33,798 nt of DNA from an uncultured Pelagibacteraceae bacterium (lineage in GTDB: Bacteria; Pseudomonadota; Alphaproteobacteria; Pelagibacterales; Pelagibacteraceae). A program made the position numbers and the translations under genes. Where the stretch lies: NCBI GenBank assembly GCA_902555665.1, contig CACDTF010000010.1, positions 1 through 33,798 on the forward strand. Reading direction: 5' to 3'. Every line of letters begins with the position of its first letter. Within the stretch, counting starts at the first letter, position 1. The notes under the pieces are model-generated. The model saw only the letters and a program-made list of their open reading frames with translations. It was not told where the DNA came from and searched no databases. This document shows positions 7,309 through 16,000 of the stretch, piece after piece.

Positions 7309-7712
7309 TAGCATCTCACAAGCCAAACATCGTAAACAGGATGATCAAAAGGTGTAATTGATGGGCTAGATGAAAACATCCAACCATTAAAAACAAAAAC
7401 TTCATCATTATTTTTATTTGTTAAGTCTTTAACTTGAATATAGGCTGTTATCTCTGGATTATCATCAAATTCGGAATTTTTACATTTAATGCTTTTTATT
7501 TCTAGATCTTTAAATTTTTTTAATTTTCCATTTTCTAATTTTACCAAAGTATTTTTGGAACTTATTTTGTCCAAAATTTTTATTTCAGTAAAAACTCCCT
7601 CTAAATTACTTTTTGAGTTTGAATTAAAAACTAAACAAAAATAAAATAAAAAAACCAAAAAAATTAATTTTAAATTATTCTTTCCAACTTGAGTATTTCT
7701 TTTTAACACCAT
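7305..7712 (-). CDS. Secreted DUF2155 family protein
   Basis: Function unknown. I recognise the DUF2155 family by the C-terminal pattern: FNGWMFSSSPSI followed by HPVYDVWLVRC, with the Trp/Ser-Pro/His-Pro-Val-Tyr-Asp-Val-Trp arrangement. A hydrophobic stretch at about residues 13-30 preceded by lysines looks like a signal peptide, so the protein is probably periplasmic. 135 residues. In alphaproteobacteria this family commonly lies beside the 17.2 kDa complex I subunit, as here. The start codon at 7710-7712 makes the first 38 bases overlap the NDUFA12 gene in another frame; I see no later good start, and a later one would lose the signal peptide. Confidence 0.85.
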   Translation of the reverse strand: MVLKRNTQVGKNNLKLIFLVFLFYFCLVFNSNSKSNLEGVFTEIKILDKISSKNTLVKLENGKLKKFKDLEIKSIKCKNSEFDDNPEITAYIQVKDLTNKNNDEVFVFNGWMFSSSPSITPFDHPVYDVWLVRCY

Positions 7713-8034
7713 CTTTATTTTTATTGGGATAATATGCCGAGTCAGTTCCAGTTAAATTTTCTTGATGGGGTTTTTGCCATTCGTATTTTTCTAATATGTG
7801 TTTTTTCTCAATTTTATTAGGTGTAAAATGTATCCAAGAAAACCATTCAACAGGAATTTTTGATGCGTCAATTGTGTTTGAATAGATAACCCATCTTTTT
7901 CCGTTTTTACTCTCATAGTATTTATTACCTAGCTCATCAGTACCAACTAATTTTCCAAAAAAAATAGTTTTTAGTCTTGTTCCAAAAGTATCTTGATTCC
8001 ACCAAGTGAAAATTTTTCTTAAAAGTGTCAACAT
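7675..8034 (-). CDS. NADH:ubiquinone oxidoreductase 17.2 kDa subunit (NDUFA12 family)
   Basis: Accessory subunit of respiratory complex I shared by alphaproteobacteria and mitochondria. The 119-residue protein shows the family pattern: WWNQDTFGTRL near the N-terminus, KLVGTDELGNKYYE, RRW-like KRWVIY, the segment IPVEWFSWIHF, and a C-terminal region with KPHQENLTGTDSAYYP. No membrane segment is visible, consistent with a peripheral position on the matrix or cytoplasmic side. It is the first gene of a two-gene minus-strand run with the DUF2155 gene, which overlaps it by 38 bases. The core nuo genes are not in this window. Confidence 0.94.
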   Translation of the reverse strand: MLTLLRKIFTWWNQDTFGTRLKTIFFGKLVGTDELGNKYYESKNGKRWVIYSNTIDASKIPVEWFSWIHFTPNKIEKKHILEKYEWQKPHQENLTGTDSAYYPNKNKDGVKKKYSSWKE

Positions 8035-8148
8035 AATTTTTTTTTATTTATTCAATTAAAAATTGTAAAATTTAAATTAGACTAAAATATGAATATGTAT
8101 ATAAATTAATTGATTCATTATTCAAATTAAAATTTAAATAGAGGTCAA

Positions 8149-8973
8149 ATGGCAAAGTATTTAGTTGAAACTTATTATACCTGTACCTTTAAAGTAAATC
8201 ATTATTTAGATGATATTAATGAGGCAGAGTTAAAAAATTTAGAAAAAAGAGATGATGGTAAATTTGAGGTATTAGACGTAAAACTTGATAACAGAAAAAC
8301 AAAAAGTCTAGATCCTAAAAACAATAAAGTCATTGAAAACAACAAAGTGGATGTAGTTACCGAAACGGATAAAAAAAACCCTATAAATAAAGAAAGTATA
8401 ACAACAAATATAAACGCAGCTAACGAGAAGTCAGGTAAAAGGTTTAGCATGCCTGACAGAAGAAAAGGATATATTCAAAAAGCTACAATTGGTGACCACA
8501 AAGTTTACCTACACACTGGAGAATATGAAGACGGAAAAATTGGAGAAATATTTATTGATACAAGTAAAGAGGGTGAACTTGTTAAAGCCTTAATGAATAA
8601 CTTTGCAATTGCTATTTCTTTAGGCCTTCAATACGGTGTTCCGTTAGATGAGTTTATAAGTGCATTTGTTGGCACAAAATTTGAACCATCAGGCAAAGTT
8701 CATGGTAATGATAGAATTTTAAGTGCTACATCAATTTTGGATTATATTTTCAGAGAATTAGCTATTTCTTATCAAAATAGAGAAGATCTAGCCCATACTC
8801 CAGCTATTGGAGGAAGTGATACCGTTAATGTAGAAGATCAAAGCTCTGAGGATCAAAATCAATTACTAAAGATTGTTAAAGATATTACCAGCAAAGGATT
8901 TGTTAGAAACAACTATAAAAAAAATTTAGTTGATCTTTCAGATGTAAAAATAAGTTTAAAAGGTAAAAAATAA
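8149..8973 (+). CDS. Orphan protein like the C-terminal part of B12-type ribonucleotide reductase
   Basis: Residues about 98-216 closely resemble the part of class II (adenosylcobalamin) ribonucleotide reductase NrdJ that lies after the catalytic barrel: [68 protein letters not shown]. The catalytic domain itself is absent. The N-terminus ([16 protein letters not shown], to about residue 50) and a charged linker (50-97) do not match it. Only one cysteine (Cys12) is present, and there is no TSCPD motif or C-terminal Cys pair. A good ribosome site GAGGT at 8141-8145 supports the ATG at 8149. Pseudomonas has a split NrdJa/NrdJb, so an accessory role in nucleotide reduction is possible, but a regulatory or nucleotide-binding role is as likely. 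I do not assign a function. Confidence 0.85.
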   Translation: MAKYLVETYYTCTFKVNHYLDDINEAELKNLEKRDDGKFEVLDVKLDNRKTKSLDPKNNKVIENNKVDVVTETDKKNPINKESITTNINAANEKSGKRFSMPDRRKGYIQKATIGDHKVYLHTGEYEDGKIGEIFIDTSKEGELVKALMNNFAIAISLGLQYGVPLDEFISAFVGTKFEPSGKVHGNDRILSATSILDYIFRELAISYQNREDLAHTPAIGGSDTVNVEDQSSEDQNQLLKIVKDITSKGFVRNNYKKNLVDLSDVKISLKGKK

Positions 8974-8974
8974 G

Positions 8975-10759
8975 TTATTTTTTAATTTTTAAAGCTAAAT
9001 TTAATTCTTTCAATTGATCTGGATTTACCTCAGATGGTGCATTCATCATCAAATCTTGTGCGTTTTGGTTCATTGGAAACATAGTAACTTCCCTAATATT
9101 TTTCTCATTAGCTAGTAACATTACGATTCTATCAATACCAGGTGCTATTCCTCCGTGTGGAGGTGCGCCATAACTAAGTGCATTAATCATACCACTAAAT
9201 TTTTCATCTACTTGATTTTTATCATATCCTGCAATCGAAAAAAGTTTATACATAAGTTCTGGTTTATGATTTCTAATTGCTCCTGAAGATAATTCTATGC
9301 CATTACAAACTATGTCGTATTGATAGGCAAGTATATCTAATGGGTTTTCAAAATCTTTTTCACTTAAATCACCTTGAGGCATTGAAAATGGATTATGACT
9401 AAATTCTATCTTGTTTGTAGTTTCATCTTTTTCAAACATTGGATAGTCTACAATCCAGCAAAATGCGAAAACATTTTCGTCAATTAAATCTAGATCTTTT
9501 GCGATTTTATCTCTTGCTAGTGCAGTAATTTTTTCTAACTCTTCTTGTTTTCCACAAGCCATGAAAATACTATCCCCTATTTCGCAGTTTGTTTTTTTCA
9601 TAATTTCAGCCAATGCATCTTTAGAAAAGAATTTTCCTATAGGGCCTTTTGCTGAAATATCTTTATCTTTTTCAAAAGTAAAATAAGCTAAACCAGAAGC
9701 GCCTTCTTCTTTTGCCCATTTATCAATATTATCGAAAAAACTTCTTGGCTTATCTTTTGTATTTTTTGTAATAATACATCTTACTTTAGATCCAGATTTT
9801 ACTAATTTTTTTAAAATTTCAAATGAAACATCTTCTCTTGTAAAAATTTCAGTTATATCATTTATAATTAGCGGATTTCTTAAATCTGGTTTATCAGTTC
9901 CATATTTAAGCATTGCTTCCTTGTATGAAATCTTTGGAAATTTATCAAACAACAGTTTTTTGGTAGAAAAGTTTTTAAATGTATTAACCATCAGTTTTTC
10001 AACCACATTAAATACATCTTCCTGCTCAACAAATGACATTTCTAAATCTAATTGGTAGAACTCACCAGGACTTCTGTCTGCTCTTGCATCTTCATCTCTA
10101 AAACAAGGAGCTATTTGAAAATATCTATCAAAACCTGAAACCATTATTAATTGTTTAAATTGTTGAGGAGCTTGAGGTAATGCATAAAACTTTCCTGGAT
10201 TTAAACGACTAGGTACTAAAAAATCTCTAGCACCCTCTGGACTAGATGAAGTTAAAATTGGTGTTTGAAATTCTAAAAAACCTAATTTAGTCATTTCATT
10301 ACGGATGTGTGAAATAACCTTAGATCTTAAAATAATATTTTCATGAATTTTTTTTCTTCTTAAATCTAAGAATCTATATTTTAATCTTATTTCTTCAGCA
10401 TATTCTTGATCGCTAAAGACAGGCATAGGTAACTCTTTACAAGTACCCAAAACTTCGTGTTTATCAATAACAACCTCGATTTCACCTGTATTAATTTCAG
10501 AATTAATTGTTTCTTTAGATCTATTAACAACTTTCCCCTTAACTTTAATTACTGTTTCTAATTGCATTTTTTCTAAATCAGAAAAATATTTATTATCTTT
10601 ATCAATTATGCATTGGGTAATTCCATAATTATCTCTCAAATCAATAAATAGTAAATTCCCATGGTCTCTTTTTTTATTTATCCAACCTGAAAGATAAATT
10701 ATTTTATCTACATCCTCTTTTCTTAATTCGTTACACTTATGTGTTCTATACTTATTCAA
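8975..10759 (-). CDS. aspS: Aspartyl-tRNA synthetase
   Basis: Class II synthetase that charges tRNA-Asp. The N-terminal OB-fold anticodon domain opens with YRTHKCNELR and holds LSGWINKKRDHGNLLFIDLRD. Motif 2 reads FRDEDARADRSPGEFYQLDLEM, with the SPGEFY form typical of alphaproteobacteria; the bacterial GAD insert lies between motifs 2 and 3; motif 3 is GGIAPGIDRIVMLL. 594 residues, the normal bacterial length. It directly abuts the upstream hda-like gene with no spacer. Its stop is one base from the stop of the convergent NrdJ-like gene. Whether it also charges tRNA-Asn cannot be judged from the sequence here. Confidence 0.97.
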   Translation of the reverse strand: MNKYRTHKCNELRKEDVDKIIYLSGWINKKRDHGNLLFIDLRDNYGITQCIIDKDNKYFSDLEKMQLETVIKVKGKVVNRSKETINSEINTGEIEVVIDKHEVLGTCKELPMPVFSDQEYAEEIRLKYRFLDLRRKKIHENIILRSKVISHIRNEMTKLGFLEFQTPILTSSSPEGARDFLVPSRLNPGKFYALPQAPQQFKQLIMVSGFDRYFQIAPCFRDEDARADRSPGEFYQLDLEMSFVEQEDVFNVVEKLMVNTFKNFSTKKLLFDKFPKISYKEAMLKYGTDKPDLRNPLIINDITEIFTREDVSFEILKKLVKSGSKVRCIITKNTKDKPRSFFDNIDKWAKEEGASGLAYFTFEKDKDISAKGPIGKFFSKDALAEIMKKTNCEIGDSIFMACGKQEELEKITALARDKIAKDLDLIDENVFAFCWIVDYPMFEKDETTNKIEFSHNPFSMPQGDLSEKDFENPLDILAYQYDIVCNGIELSSGAIRNHKPELMYKLFSIAGYDKNQVDEKFSGMINALSYGAPPHGGIAPGIDRIVMLLANEKNIREVTMFPMNQNAQDLMMNAPSEVNPDQLKELNLALKIKK

Positions 10760-11422
10760 TCAATCCTCTAGTGCTTCTTTAATTATTTTAAAATCAATCG
10801 GTTTCTTTCTTTTTAAACTAATTTCGTCGATTTTATATATGAAATCAGAAATTTTGCTATAAGTTCTATCAATTCTCTTAATTATAAATTCAATAAGTTT
10901 TTGGTCTATTGATATTTGACGATCAGAAAGATTTTTTAATATTAATGCATAAATCAAATCATCACCAGGTTTTTCAATTTGAGATAATATAAAATTAGTA
11001 GATCTTGATTTAAGGTCATTTAATTTAAATTTAAAATTAACTATTGGTATTGTTGAGGTTACTATTAAATACTTATTATCCTGATCTATTATATTAATAA
11101 GTGTAAATAATAAATTTTCATTAATTTTTTCGGTTAAATCTTCAACAACAATATTTTCATATATTTTAATTTTTTGAAGAAAATCATTGTTAATATCTTC
11201 TCCATTAATTTTAATTCCTCTATGCTTTTCTAAAAATATATTTATTAAATGACTTTTTCCTGAAAACTTTTCACCTATTAAGTTTATAAAATTTTTATCC
11301 CATTTTGGCCAACTATTTAAAAGACTAAAACAATGTTCGTTGCTATTTGAAACATAAAAATCCTGATCTTTAAAATTTTGCTCATAATCAAATTTAAGTA
11401 TTTGCTGATTAAGATTTGTCAT
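10760..11422 (-). CDS. hdaA: DnaA-related replication regulator (Hda/HdaA-like AAA+ protein)
   Basis: Short DnaA paralogue lacking the DNA-binding domain, of the type that stimulates ATP hydrolysis by DnaA together with the sliding clamp and so limits re-initiation. The N-terminus MTNLNQQILKFDYEQ resembles the clamp-binding QxxLxF region (QQILKF at 6-11). A P-loop GEKFSGKSHL is at 50-59, a weak Walker B (IVVEDL) follows, and LKSRS fits the sensor/arginine-finger region. 220 residues, normal for Hda. It overlaps the DUF2066 gene by 14 bases and abuts aspS. The position beside a DUF2066 gene and purM-purN is a recurring proteobacterial arrangement. The symbol is by family and context. Confidence 0.85.
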   Translation of the reverse strand: MTNLNQQILKFDYEQNFKDQDFYVSNSNEHCFSLLNSWPKWDKNFINLIGEKFSGKSHLINIFLEKHRGIKINGEDINNDFLQKIKIYENIVVEDLTEKINENLLFTLINIIDQDNKYLIVTSTIPIVNFKFKLNDLKSRSTNFILSQIEKPGDDLIYALILKNLSDRQISIDQKLIEFIIKRIDRTYSKISDFIYKIDEISLKRKKPIDFKIIKEALED

Positions 11423-12497
11423 TTAAGATCCAAATTTTATTTTTAATTTCAAAATCGTAGTTTTGATAACTCATGACTTCTAAAAATTTATCAGGTGTTC
11501 CATTAAAAATAACTTTATAATAATTTTTTTTATTATCGAATTTATAAATAGAAAAATTATATATCAAATCCATATCAGATAAAATTTTTTCAAATTTATT
11601 AATTTTTATATTGTTAGAATTATCTATAGAAATATTTAAAGATAGTTTTACCGAAGTATTTATTAGATTTTGTGATTTCCAAAAATCTTCATAAACTAAT
11701 TTTAAATCATCAATAAATTTAAACATCTGTTCTTCATCATTAAAATTAACTTCAGTATAATTTAAATTTTTTAAATTGTTTTTTTGACTAAAAAAAATTT
11801 TATTAAATACTCTTATTTTATTATTATCTTTAAACACAATCATAATTATGTGATCATTTATATTGTACTTATTTATAATTTCTTTGAAGTCATAAGTTTC
11901 TAAATTATTAATATTTCTTTTTATTAAACTAAAATCATCAAGATCTTGTGTAGGTAAAATATAATTTAAAAGATTGTATTTTTTGTTATTTAAATTCCAG
12001 CTTGAAAATAACTTATTCTCAGTGAACATTGAAACTTGATTTTTATTTTGATCAACAAAAACAGGAATAAATAAGAAATCTTTTTTTACAGGTAAAGATG
12101 GAAATATATTTTTTGACTCTAATAAATCAAAAATATTCTTTTTATTAAATGAAACGTCTAGAGTGAGATAATAAATCTCATCAATAAACTTTTCTTCCTT
12201 AATGGAGAAAGTTTCAATCATTCCCTTTATTTGATTAATTGAGGTATTTTTTAATTTTAATTGATCTTTGCTTTGGAGAATTGAAAAAATCAGTTCATTA
12301 AATGCCTCAACAAACCCTTCATTGATAATTTCATTTTTATTAAAATTTATTTCAAAAGGAGTTGATATTTCAATATCATTTATAGAAAATGTCTTTGCAT
12401 GACTTTTTTCTGTGGAAAAGAAAATATTTATTAAAGCAAGAAAGAAAAAAAATATATATAAAAGCCTTAATTTACAAAGTTGAGAAATAAATTTCAT
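11409..12497 (-). CDS. Exported DUF2066-like protein
   Basis: Function unknown. A basic N-terminus and a hydrophobic segment (about 12-28) followed by a HAKTF-like cleavage region indicate export to the periplasm. The rest is an Asn/Lys/Ile-rich soluble protein of 362 residues without motifs I can name. I assign DUF2066 mainly from location between hda and purM, where that family often occurs, together with similar length and a signal peptide; the internal sequence is too diverged for certainty. Its ATG is 11 bases from the purM ATG on the opposite strand, and its 3' end overlaps the hda-like gene. Confidence 0.65.
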   Translation of the reverse strand: MKFISQLCKLRLLYIFFFFLALINIFFSTEKSHAKTFSINDIEISTPFEINFNKNEIINEGFVEAFNELIFSILQSKDQLKLKNTSINQIKGMIETFSIKEEKFIDEIYYLTLDVSFNKKNIFDLLESKNIFPSLPVKKDFLFIPVFVDQNKNQVSMFTENKLFSSWNLNNKKYNLLNYILPTQDLDDFSLIKRNINNLETYDFKEIINKYNINDHIIMIVFKDNNKIRVFNKIFFSQKNNLKNLNYTEVNFNDEEQMFKFIDDLKLVYEDFWKSQNLINTSVKLSLNISIDNSNNIKINKFEKILSDMDLIYNFSIYKFDNKKNYYKVIFNGTPDKFLEVMSYQNYDFEIKNKIWILNDKS

Positions 12498-12508
12498 AAA
12501 ACATATTA

Positions 12509-13540
12509 ATGAATAAAAAAAAATTTACCTATAAAAAAAGTGGAGTTAACATCAAAGCTGCTGACAAATTTGTTAATTTCATTTCTACAGTTTCAACAAA
12601 AAAAAGAGGCAAAAAAAAGTTTTCTAATATAGGGGGCTTTGGTTCAATTACAAACATACCAAATAGCATTAAAAAACCCAAAATCGTAGCGTGTACCGAT
12701 GGTGTGGGAACTAAAATTGAAATTGCTAATACCTTAAATAAATTTGATACAATTGGAATTGACTTAGTTGCTATGAGTGTAAATGATTTAATCGTTCAAG
12801 GGGCTAAGCCTTTGCTCTTTTTAGATTATATATCTATAAATAAGATTGATCTAAAAAAACTTAAAGCAATAATTAATGGAATTAAAAAAGGTTGTTATCA
12901 ATCAGAATGTGAGCTTGTAGGTGGGGAAACTGCTGAAATGCCTGGTACCTATGAAAAAGGGAAATTTGATATTGCAGGTTTTGCTGTAGGAGTTGTTGGA
13001 AAAAGTAAAATTTTAAATAAAAATAAAATAAAAAAAAATAATCTTGTAATTGCGATCCCTTCCAGTGGTTTACATTCTAATGGTTATTCTCTAGTAAGAT
13101 ATTTATTAAAACAAAAAAAGATAAATATTAAAAAAAATAAATTTTTAAAATCTGAGCTTCTAAAACCAACCAAAATATATGTTAAAGAAATAATGAATTT
13201 GACAAACAACAACCTAATAAATGGCTGTGCAAATATAACTGGGGGAGGTTTGTCTGATAATATTAAAAGAATTATACCTGATAAGCTCTCTGCACATATA
13301 AGTTTAGATAAAATTAAAACTTCTAAAATATTTAATTGGCTTAAAAATAATGGAATTTCTAATAAAGAAATGCTTAAAACATTTAATTGTGGAGTTGGTT
13401 TTTGTCTTGTTGTTGAAAGTAAAAATTTAAAAAAAATAAGTAAATTTTTTTCAAAAGAATACAAACCATATGTTATTGGAAAAATTTTAAATGGTAAAAA
13501 CAAAGTTAAGTTAAATGGTTCTATCAACTGGCATCAATAG
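12509..13540 (+). CDS. purM: Phosphoribosylformylglycinamidine cyclo-ligase
   Basis: Makes aminoimidazole ribonucleotide (AIR), the fifth step of purine synthesis, with ATP. The N-terminus YKKSGVNIKAAD is typical, followed by CTDGVGTKIEIA, the strongly conserved DLVAMSVNDLIVQGAKPLLFLDY, ELVGGETAEMPG and, later, SSGLHSNGYSLVR and ITGGGL. 343 residues, normal length. It forms an operon with purN, which starts 26 bases before the purM stop. The start lies 11 bases from the divergent DUF2066-like gene, so any promoter lies within that gene's signal-peptide codons. Confidence 0.97.
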   Translation: MNKKKFTYKKSGVNIKAADKFVNFISTVSTKKRGKKKFSNIGGFGSITNIPNSIKKPKIVACTDGVGTKIEIANTLNKFDTIGIDLVAMSVNDLIVQGAKPLLFLDYISINKIDLKKLKAIINGIKKGCYQSECELVGGETAEMPGTYEKGKFDIAGFAVGVVGKSKILNKNKIKKNNLVIAIPSSGLHSNGYSLVRYLLKQKKINIKKNKFLKSELLKPTKIYVKEIMNLTNNNLINGCANITGGGLSDNIKRIIPDKLSAHISLDKIKTSKIFNWLKNNGISNKEMLKTFNCGVGFCLVVESKNLKKISKFFSKEYKPYVIGKILNGKNKVKLNGSINWHQ

Positions 13541-14096
13541 AATTAGAACGGCTGTATTTATTTCAGGGACAGGCAGTAATTTAAAATCTTTAATTAAATT
13601 TTCTAGAACTAAATTATCTCCTATATCAATTAACTTTATTGTTTCAAATAACTCTAAGGCAAAGGGTTTAAATTATGCCAAAAAATTTAAAATTAAAAAA
13701 AAAATTTTAAATTTTAAAAACAAAAAATTAAGTGAAAATAATCTACTCTCTATCTTAAAAAAAAATAATATTGAAATGATTTGTCTAGCTGGATTTATGA
13801 AAATTCTGTCAAAAAATTTTATAAAAAAATTTAAAGGAAAAATTTTAAATATACACCCCTCTTTACTGCCTAAATATAAAGGATTAAATACTCACCAAAG
13901 AGTATTAAATAATAAAGAAAAATACTCAGGATGCACTGTTCATTTTGTAAATGCTAGATTAGACTCAGGAAAGATTATTATACAAAAGAAAGTAAAAATT
14001 TCAAAAAAAGATACAGAGTACTCTCTTGCTAAAAAAATTTTAGTTCAAGAGCATAAACTGTACCCAAAAGCTATATTAAAAGTTTTTAATCTTTAA
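13515..14096 (+). CDS. purN: Phosphoribosylglycinamide formyltransferase
   Basis: Transfers a formyl group from 10-formyltetrahydrofolate to glycinamide ribonucleotide (third step of purine synthesis). The phosphate loop ISGTGSNLKSL is at 17-26; the catalytic triad is Asn112 and His114 in LNIHPSLLPKY and Asp150 in NARLDSGKI. 193 residues. The ATG at 13515 overlaps purM by 26 bases and gives about 10 residues before the first strand; I see no better downstream start. The last 11 bases overlap the convergent ndk. Confidence 0.96.
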   Translation: MVLSTGINRIRTAVFISGTGSNLKSLIKFSRTKLSPISINFIVSNNSKAKGLNYAKKFKIKKKILNFKNKKLSENNLLSILKKNNIEMICLAGFMKILSKNFIKKFKGKILNIHPSLLPKYKGLNTHQRVLNNKEKYSGCTVHFVNARLDSGKIIIQKKVKISKKDTEYSLAKKILVQEHKLYPKAILKVFNL

Positions 14097-14496
14097 AGAA
14101 AAAATCTATTTCAATTTTAGCGTTTTCAACACTATCAGATCCATGGACAGAGTTTTTGTCTATTGAAATCCCGTATTTTTTTCTAATAGTGCCTTCTTCT
14201 GCATCTTTTGGATTTGTAGCACCCATTAATTCTCTATTGCCTAAAACTGCGTTTTCTTTTTCAAGAACCATAACAACAATTGGACCTGATGATAGATAAG
14301 CGCATAAGTCGTTATAAAATGGCTTTGTTTCGTGAACTTTATAAAATTTTTCAGCTTCTGATTTTTCAATTTGAATCTTTTTTTCTTTTAAAATTGAAAA
14401 ACCATTATTCTTAAAAATTTCTTTAATTTCATTCTCAAGATTTCTTTCTACTGCATCTGGTTTAATAATTGATAAAGTTTGCTCTAAATTACTCAT
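14086..14496 (-). CDS. ndk: Nucleoside diphosphate kinase
   Basis: Transfers the gamma phosphate between nucleoside tri- and diphosphates through a phosphohistidine. The N-terminal QTLSIIKPDAV is typical, and the active site is NSVHGSDS with His118. 136 residues, normal for the bacterial enzyme. It starts within the end of pepA (8-base overlap) in a pepA-ndk pair; in many alphaproteobacteria holC sits between these two and is absent here. The stop lies inside the end of the convergent purN. Confidence 0.97.
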   Translation of the reverse strand: MSNLEQTLSIIKPDAVERNLENEIKEIFKNNGFSILKEKKIQIEKSEAEKFYKVHETKPFYNDLCAYLSSGPIVVMVLEKENAVLGNRELMGATNPKDAEEGTIRKKYGISIDKNSVHGSDSVENAKIEIDFFFKD

Positions 14497-15940
14497 AATG
14501 ATCCTCTATTAATTTGTTTAATAATCTTACTCCATATCCTGTTGCTCCACCTGAATTTAATGCTCCTCCATATTTAGAAAATGCCATTCCAGCTATATCA
14601 AGATGTGCCCAAGGTGTTTTGTTTATTATAAATCTTTGCAAAAATTGAGCAGCTGTTGTAGATCCTGCGCCACCTACATAGTTTATATTTTGCATGTCTG
14701 CATTTTTAGAATCTATTAATTTATCAAAATTTTTATTTAGTGGCATTCTCCATAACTTTTCTTCGACTTGTTCACCTGAATCGATCAGTTGCTTAGATAA
14801 TTTGTCATCGTTAGAAAATAAACCTGCATACTCTGATCCTAATGAAACAATTATTGCACCTGTTAATGTTGCCAAATCTACTATGAATTTTGGTTTAAAT
14901 TTTTCTTCTGTGTAAGTCAATGCGTCTGCTAGTACTAGTCTGCCTTCTGCATCAGTATTTAAAATTTCAACTGTCTTTCCACTGTAAGACTTAACTATGT
15001 CCCCCGGTCTTTGAGCATTACCTCCTGGCATATTTTCAACAAGTCCAACGACACCAACAGCATTTATTTTTGCTTTTCTAAGAGCCAAACTTTTCATTAA
15101 TCCTACAACTACTGCAGAGCCAGCCATGTCATAAGTCATATCCTCCATAAATTTTGCAGGTTTTAAAGATATGCCTCCTGTATCAAAACAAACTCCTTTC
15201 CCAACAAAAGCCAACGGTTTTGATTTATCTTTTACTCCATTCCATTCTATAGTAACAAGGTAAGATCCTCTTATGCTTCCTTGACCAACGCCAAGTAAAG
15301 TATTCATTCCTAATTTTTTTAACTTCTTCTCATCATAAGTATTTATTTTTAATCCAAATTTTTTCAAAGAACTTATCCTTTTTGCATATTCATCAGGATG
15401 CAAAATATTTCCTGGTTCAGATACTAAATCTCTTGCATAAAAAGTACCTTCTTCTATAGCATTGAATTTTAATTGATTTTTAATATTTGGAATATTTTTT
15501 CCAATTACTACAACAGATATTTTATTTTTATTTTTTTTTGTTCTATATTTTTCAAATTTATAAGATTTTAATTTAATACCATGTAAGAAATGTCCAATGA
15601 TATTATTTTTTTTATTTGATAAAGAGTTTGAATTTACAATAAATTCATTGTGTTTTAATTCTCTATAAAGCTCATAAAATTTTGCTCCTAAATTTTCAGC
15701 TTCAGAGTTTTTAAGATTTTTTTTGAGAGATACTAATATTATTTTTCTTTTGGAATTTATATCAAAAGAAATTATTTTTTTCTTCAAATCCCTTGTTTTT
15801 AATAGATCTAAAACAAAAGAATATTCAGAGTTTGAAATAAATTTTTTTAAATCAGAAATACTGTATTTTTCATCAACAAATAAAACGCTATTTATTGAAT
15901 TTTTTTTGTAGGCTGATTTATAATTAATTTGAACTGACAT
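14489..15940 (-). CDS. pepA: Leucyl aminopeptidase (cytosol aminopeptidase, M17)
   Basis: Two-metal exopeptidase that removes N-terminal residues from peptides in the cytoplasm; in some bacteria PepA also binds DNA. The M17 signature NTDAEGRL is at 328-335, with further metal and catalytic residues in VGKGVCFDTGG (247-256) and DMAGSA (271-276). The N-terminal domain (about 1-160) is Lys/Asn-rich and poorly conserved, as usual. 483 residues. It is the first gene of the pepA-ndk run and is divergent from lptF across 60 bases. The pepA-lptF neighbourhood is widespread in proteobacteria. Confidence 0.96.
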   Translation of the reverse strand: MSVQINYKSAYKKNSINSVLFVDEKYSISDLKKFISNSEYSFVLDLLKTRDLKKKIISFDINSKRKIILVSLKKNLKNSEAENLGAKFYELYRELKHNEFIVNSNSLSNKKNNIIGHFLHGIKLKSYKFEKYRTKKNKNKISVVVIGKNIPNIKNQLKFNAIEEGTFYARDLVSEPGNILHPDEYAKRISSLKKFGLKINTYDEKKLKKLGMNTLLGVGQGSIRGSYLVTIEWNGVKDKSKPLAFVGKGVCFDTGGISLKPAKFMEDMTYDMAGSAVVVGLMKSLALRKAKINAVGVVGLVENMPGGNAQRPGDIVKSYSGKTVEILNTDAEGRLVLADALTYTEEKFKPKFIVDLATLTGAIIVSLGSEYAGLFSNDDKLSKQLIDSGEQVEEKLWRMPLNKNFDKLIDSKNADMQNINYVGGAGSTTAAQFLQRFIINKTPWAHLDIAGMAFSKYGGALNSGGATGYGVRLLNKLIEDHYE

Positions 15941-15964
15941 AAAATTTAATACAATCTGTACGAG

Positions 15965-15994
15965 TTGAGTGCTATATAAGAATAAAAATACTAT
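15965..15994 (+). promoter_or_regulatory. Candidate sigma-70 promoter for the lptF operon, near leaderless
   Basis: TTGAGT at 15965-15970 and TACTAT at 15989-15994 are separated by 18 bases. Transcription would then start near 16001, the lptF ATG itself, giving a leaderless or almost leaderless message. An alternative -10, TATATA at 15974-15979, has no matching -35. The 60-base gap leaves room for little else. Confidence 0.4.
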
Positions 15995-16000
15995 ATTTCA

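Noticed and set aside
8035..8148. Promoters in the largest gap of the window, between NDUFA12 and the NrdJ-like gene
   Set aside because: Several TATA-like hexamers and TTGTAA/TTGATT boxes occur, but none pairs at 16-18 bases convincingly; only the GAGGT ribosome site at 8141-8145 is clear.
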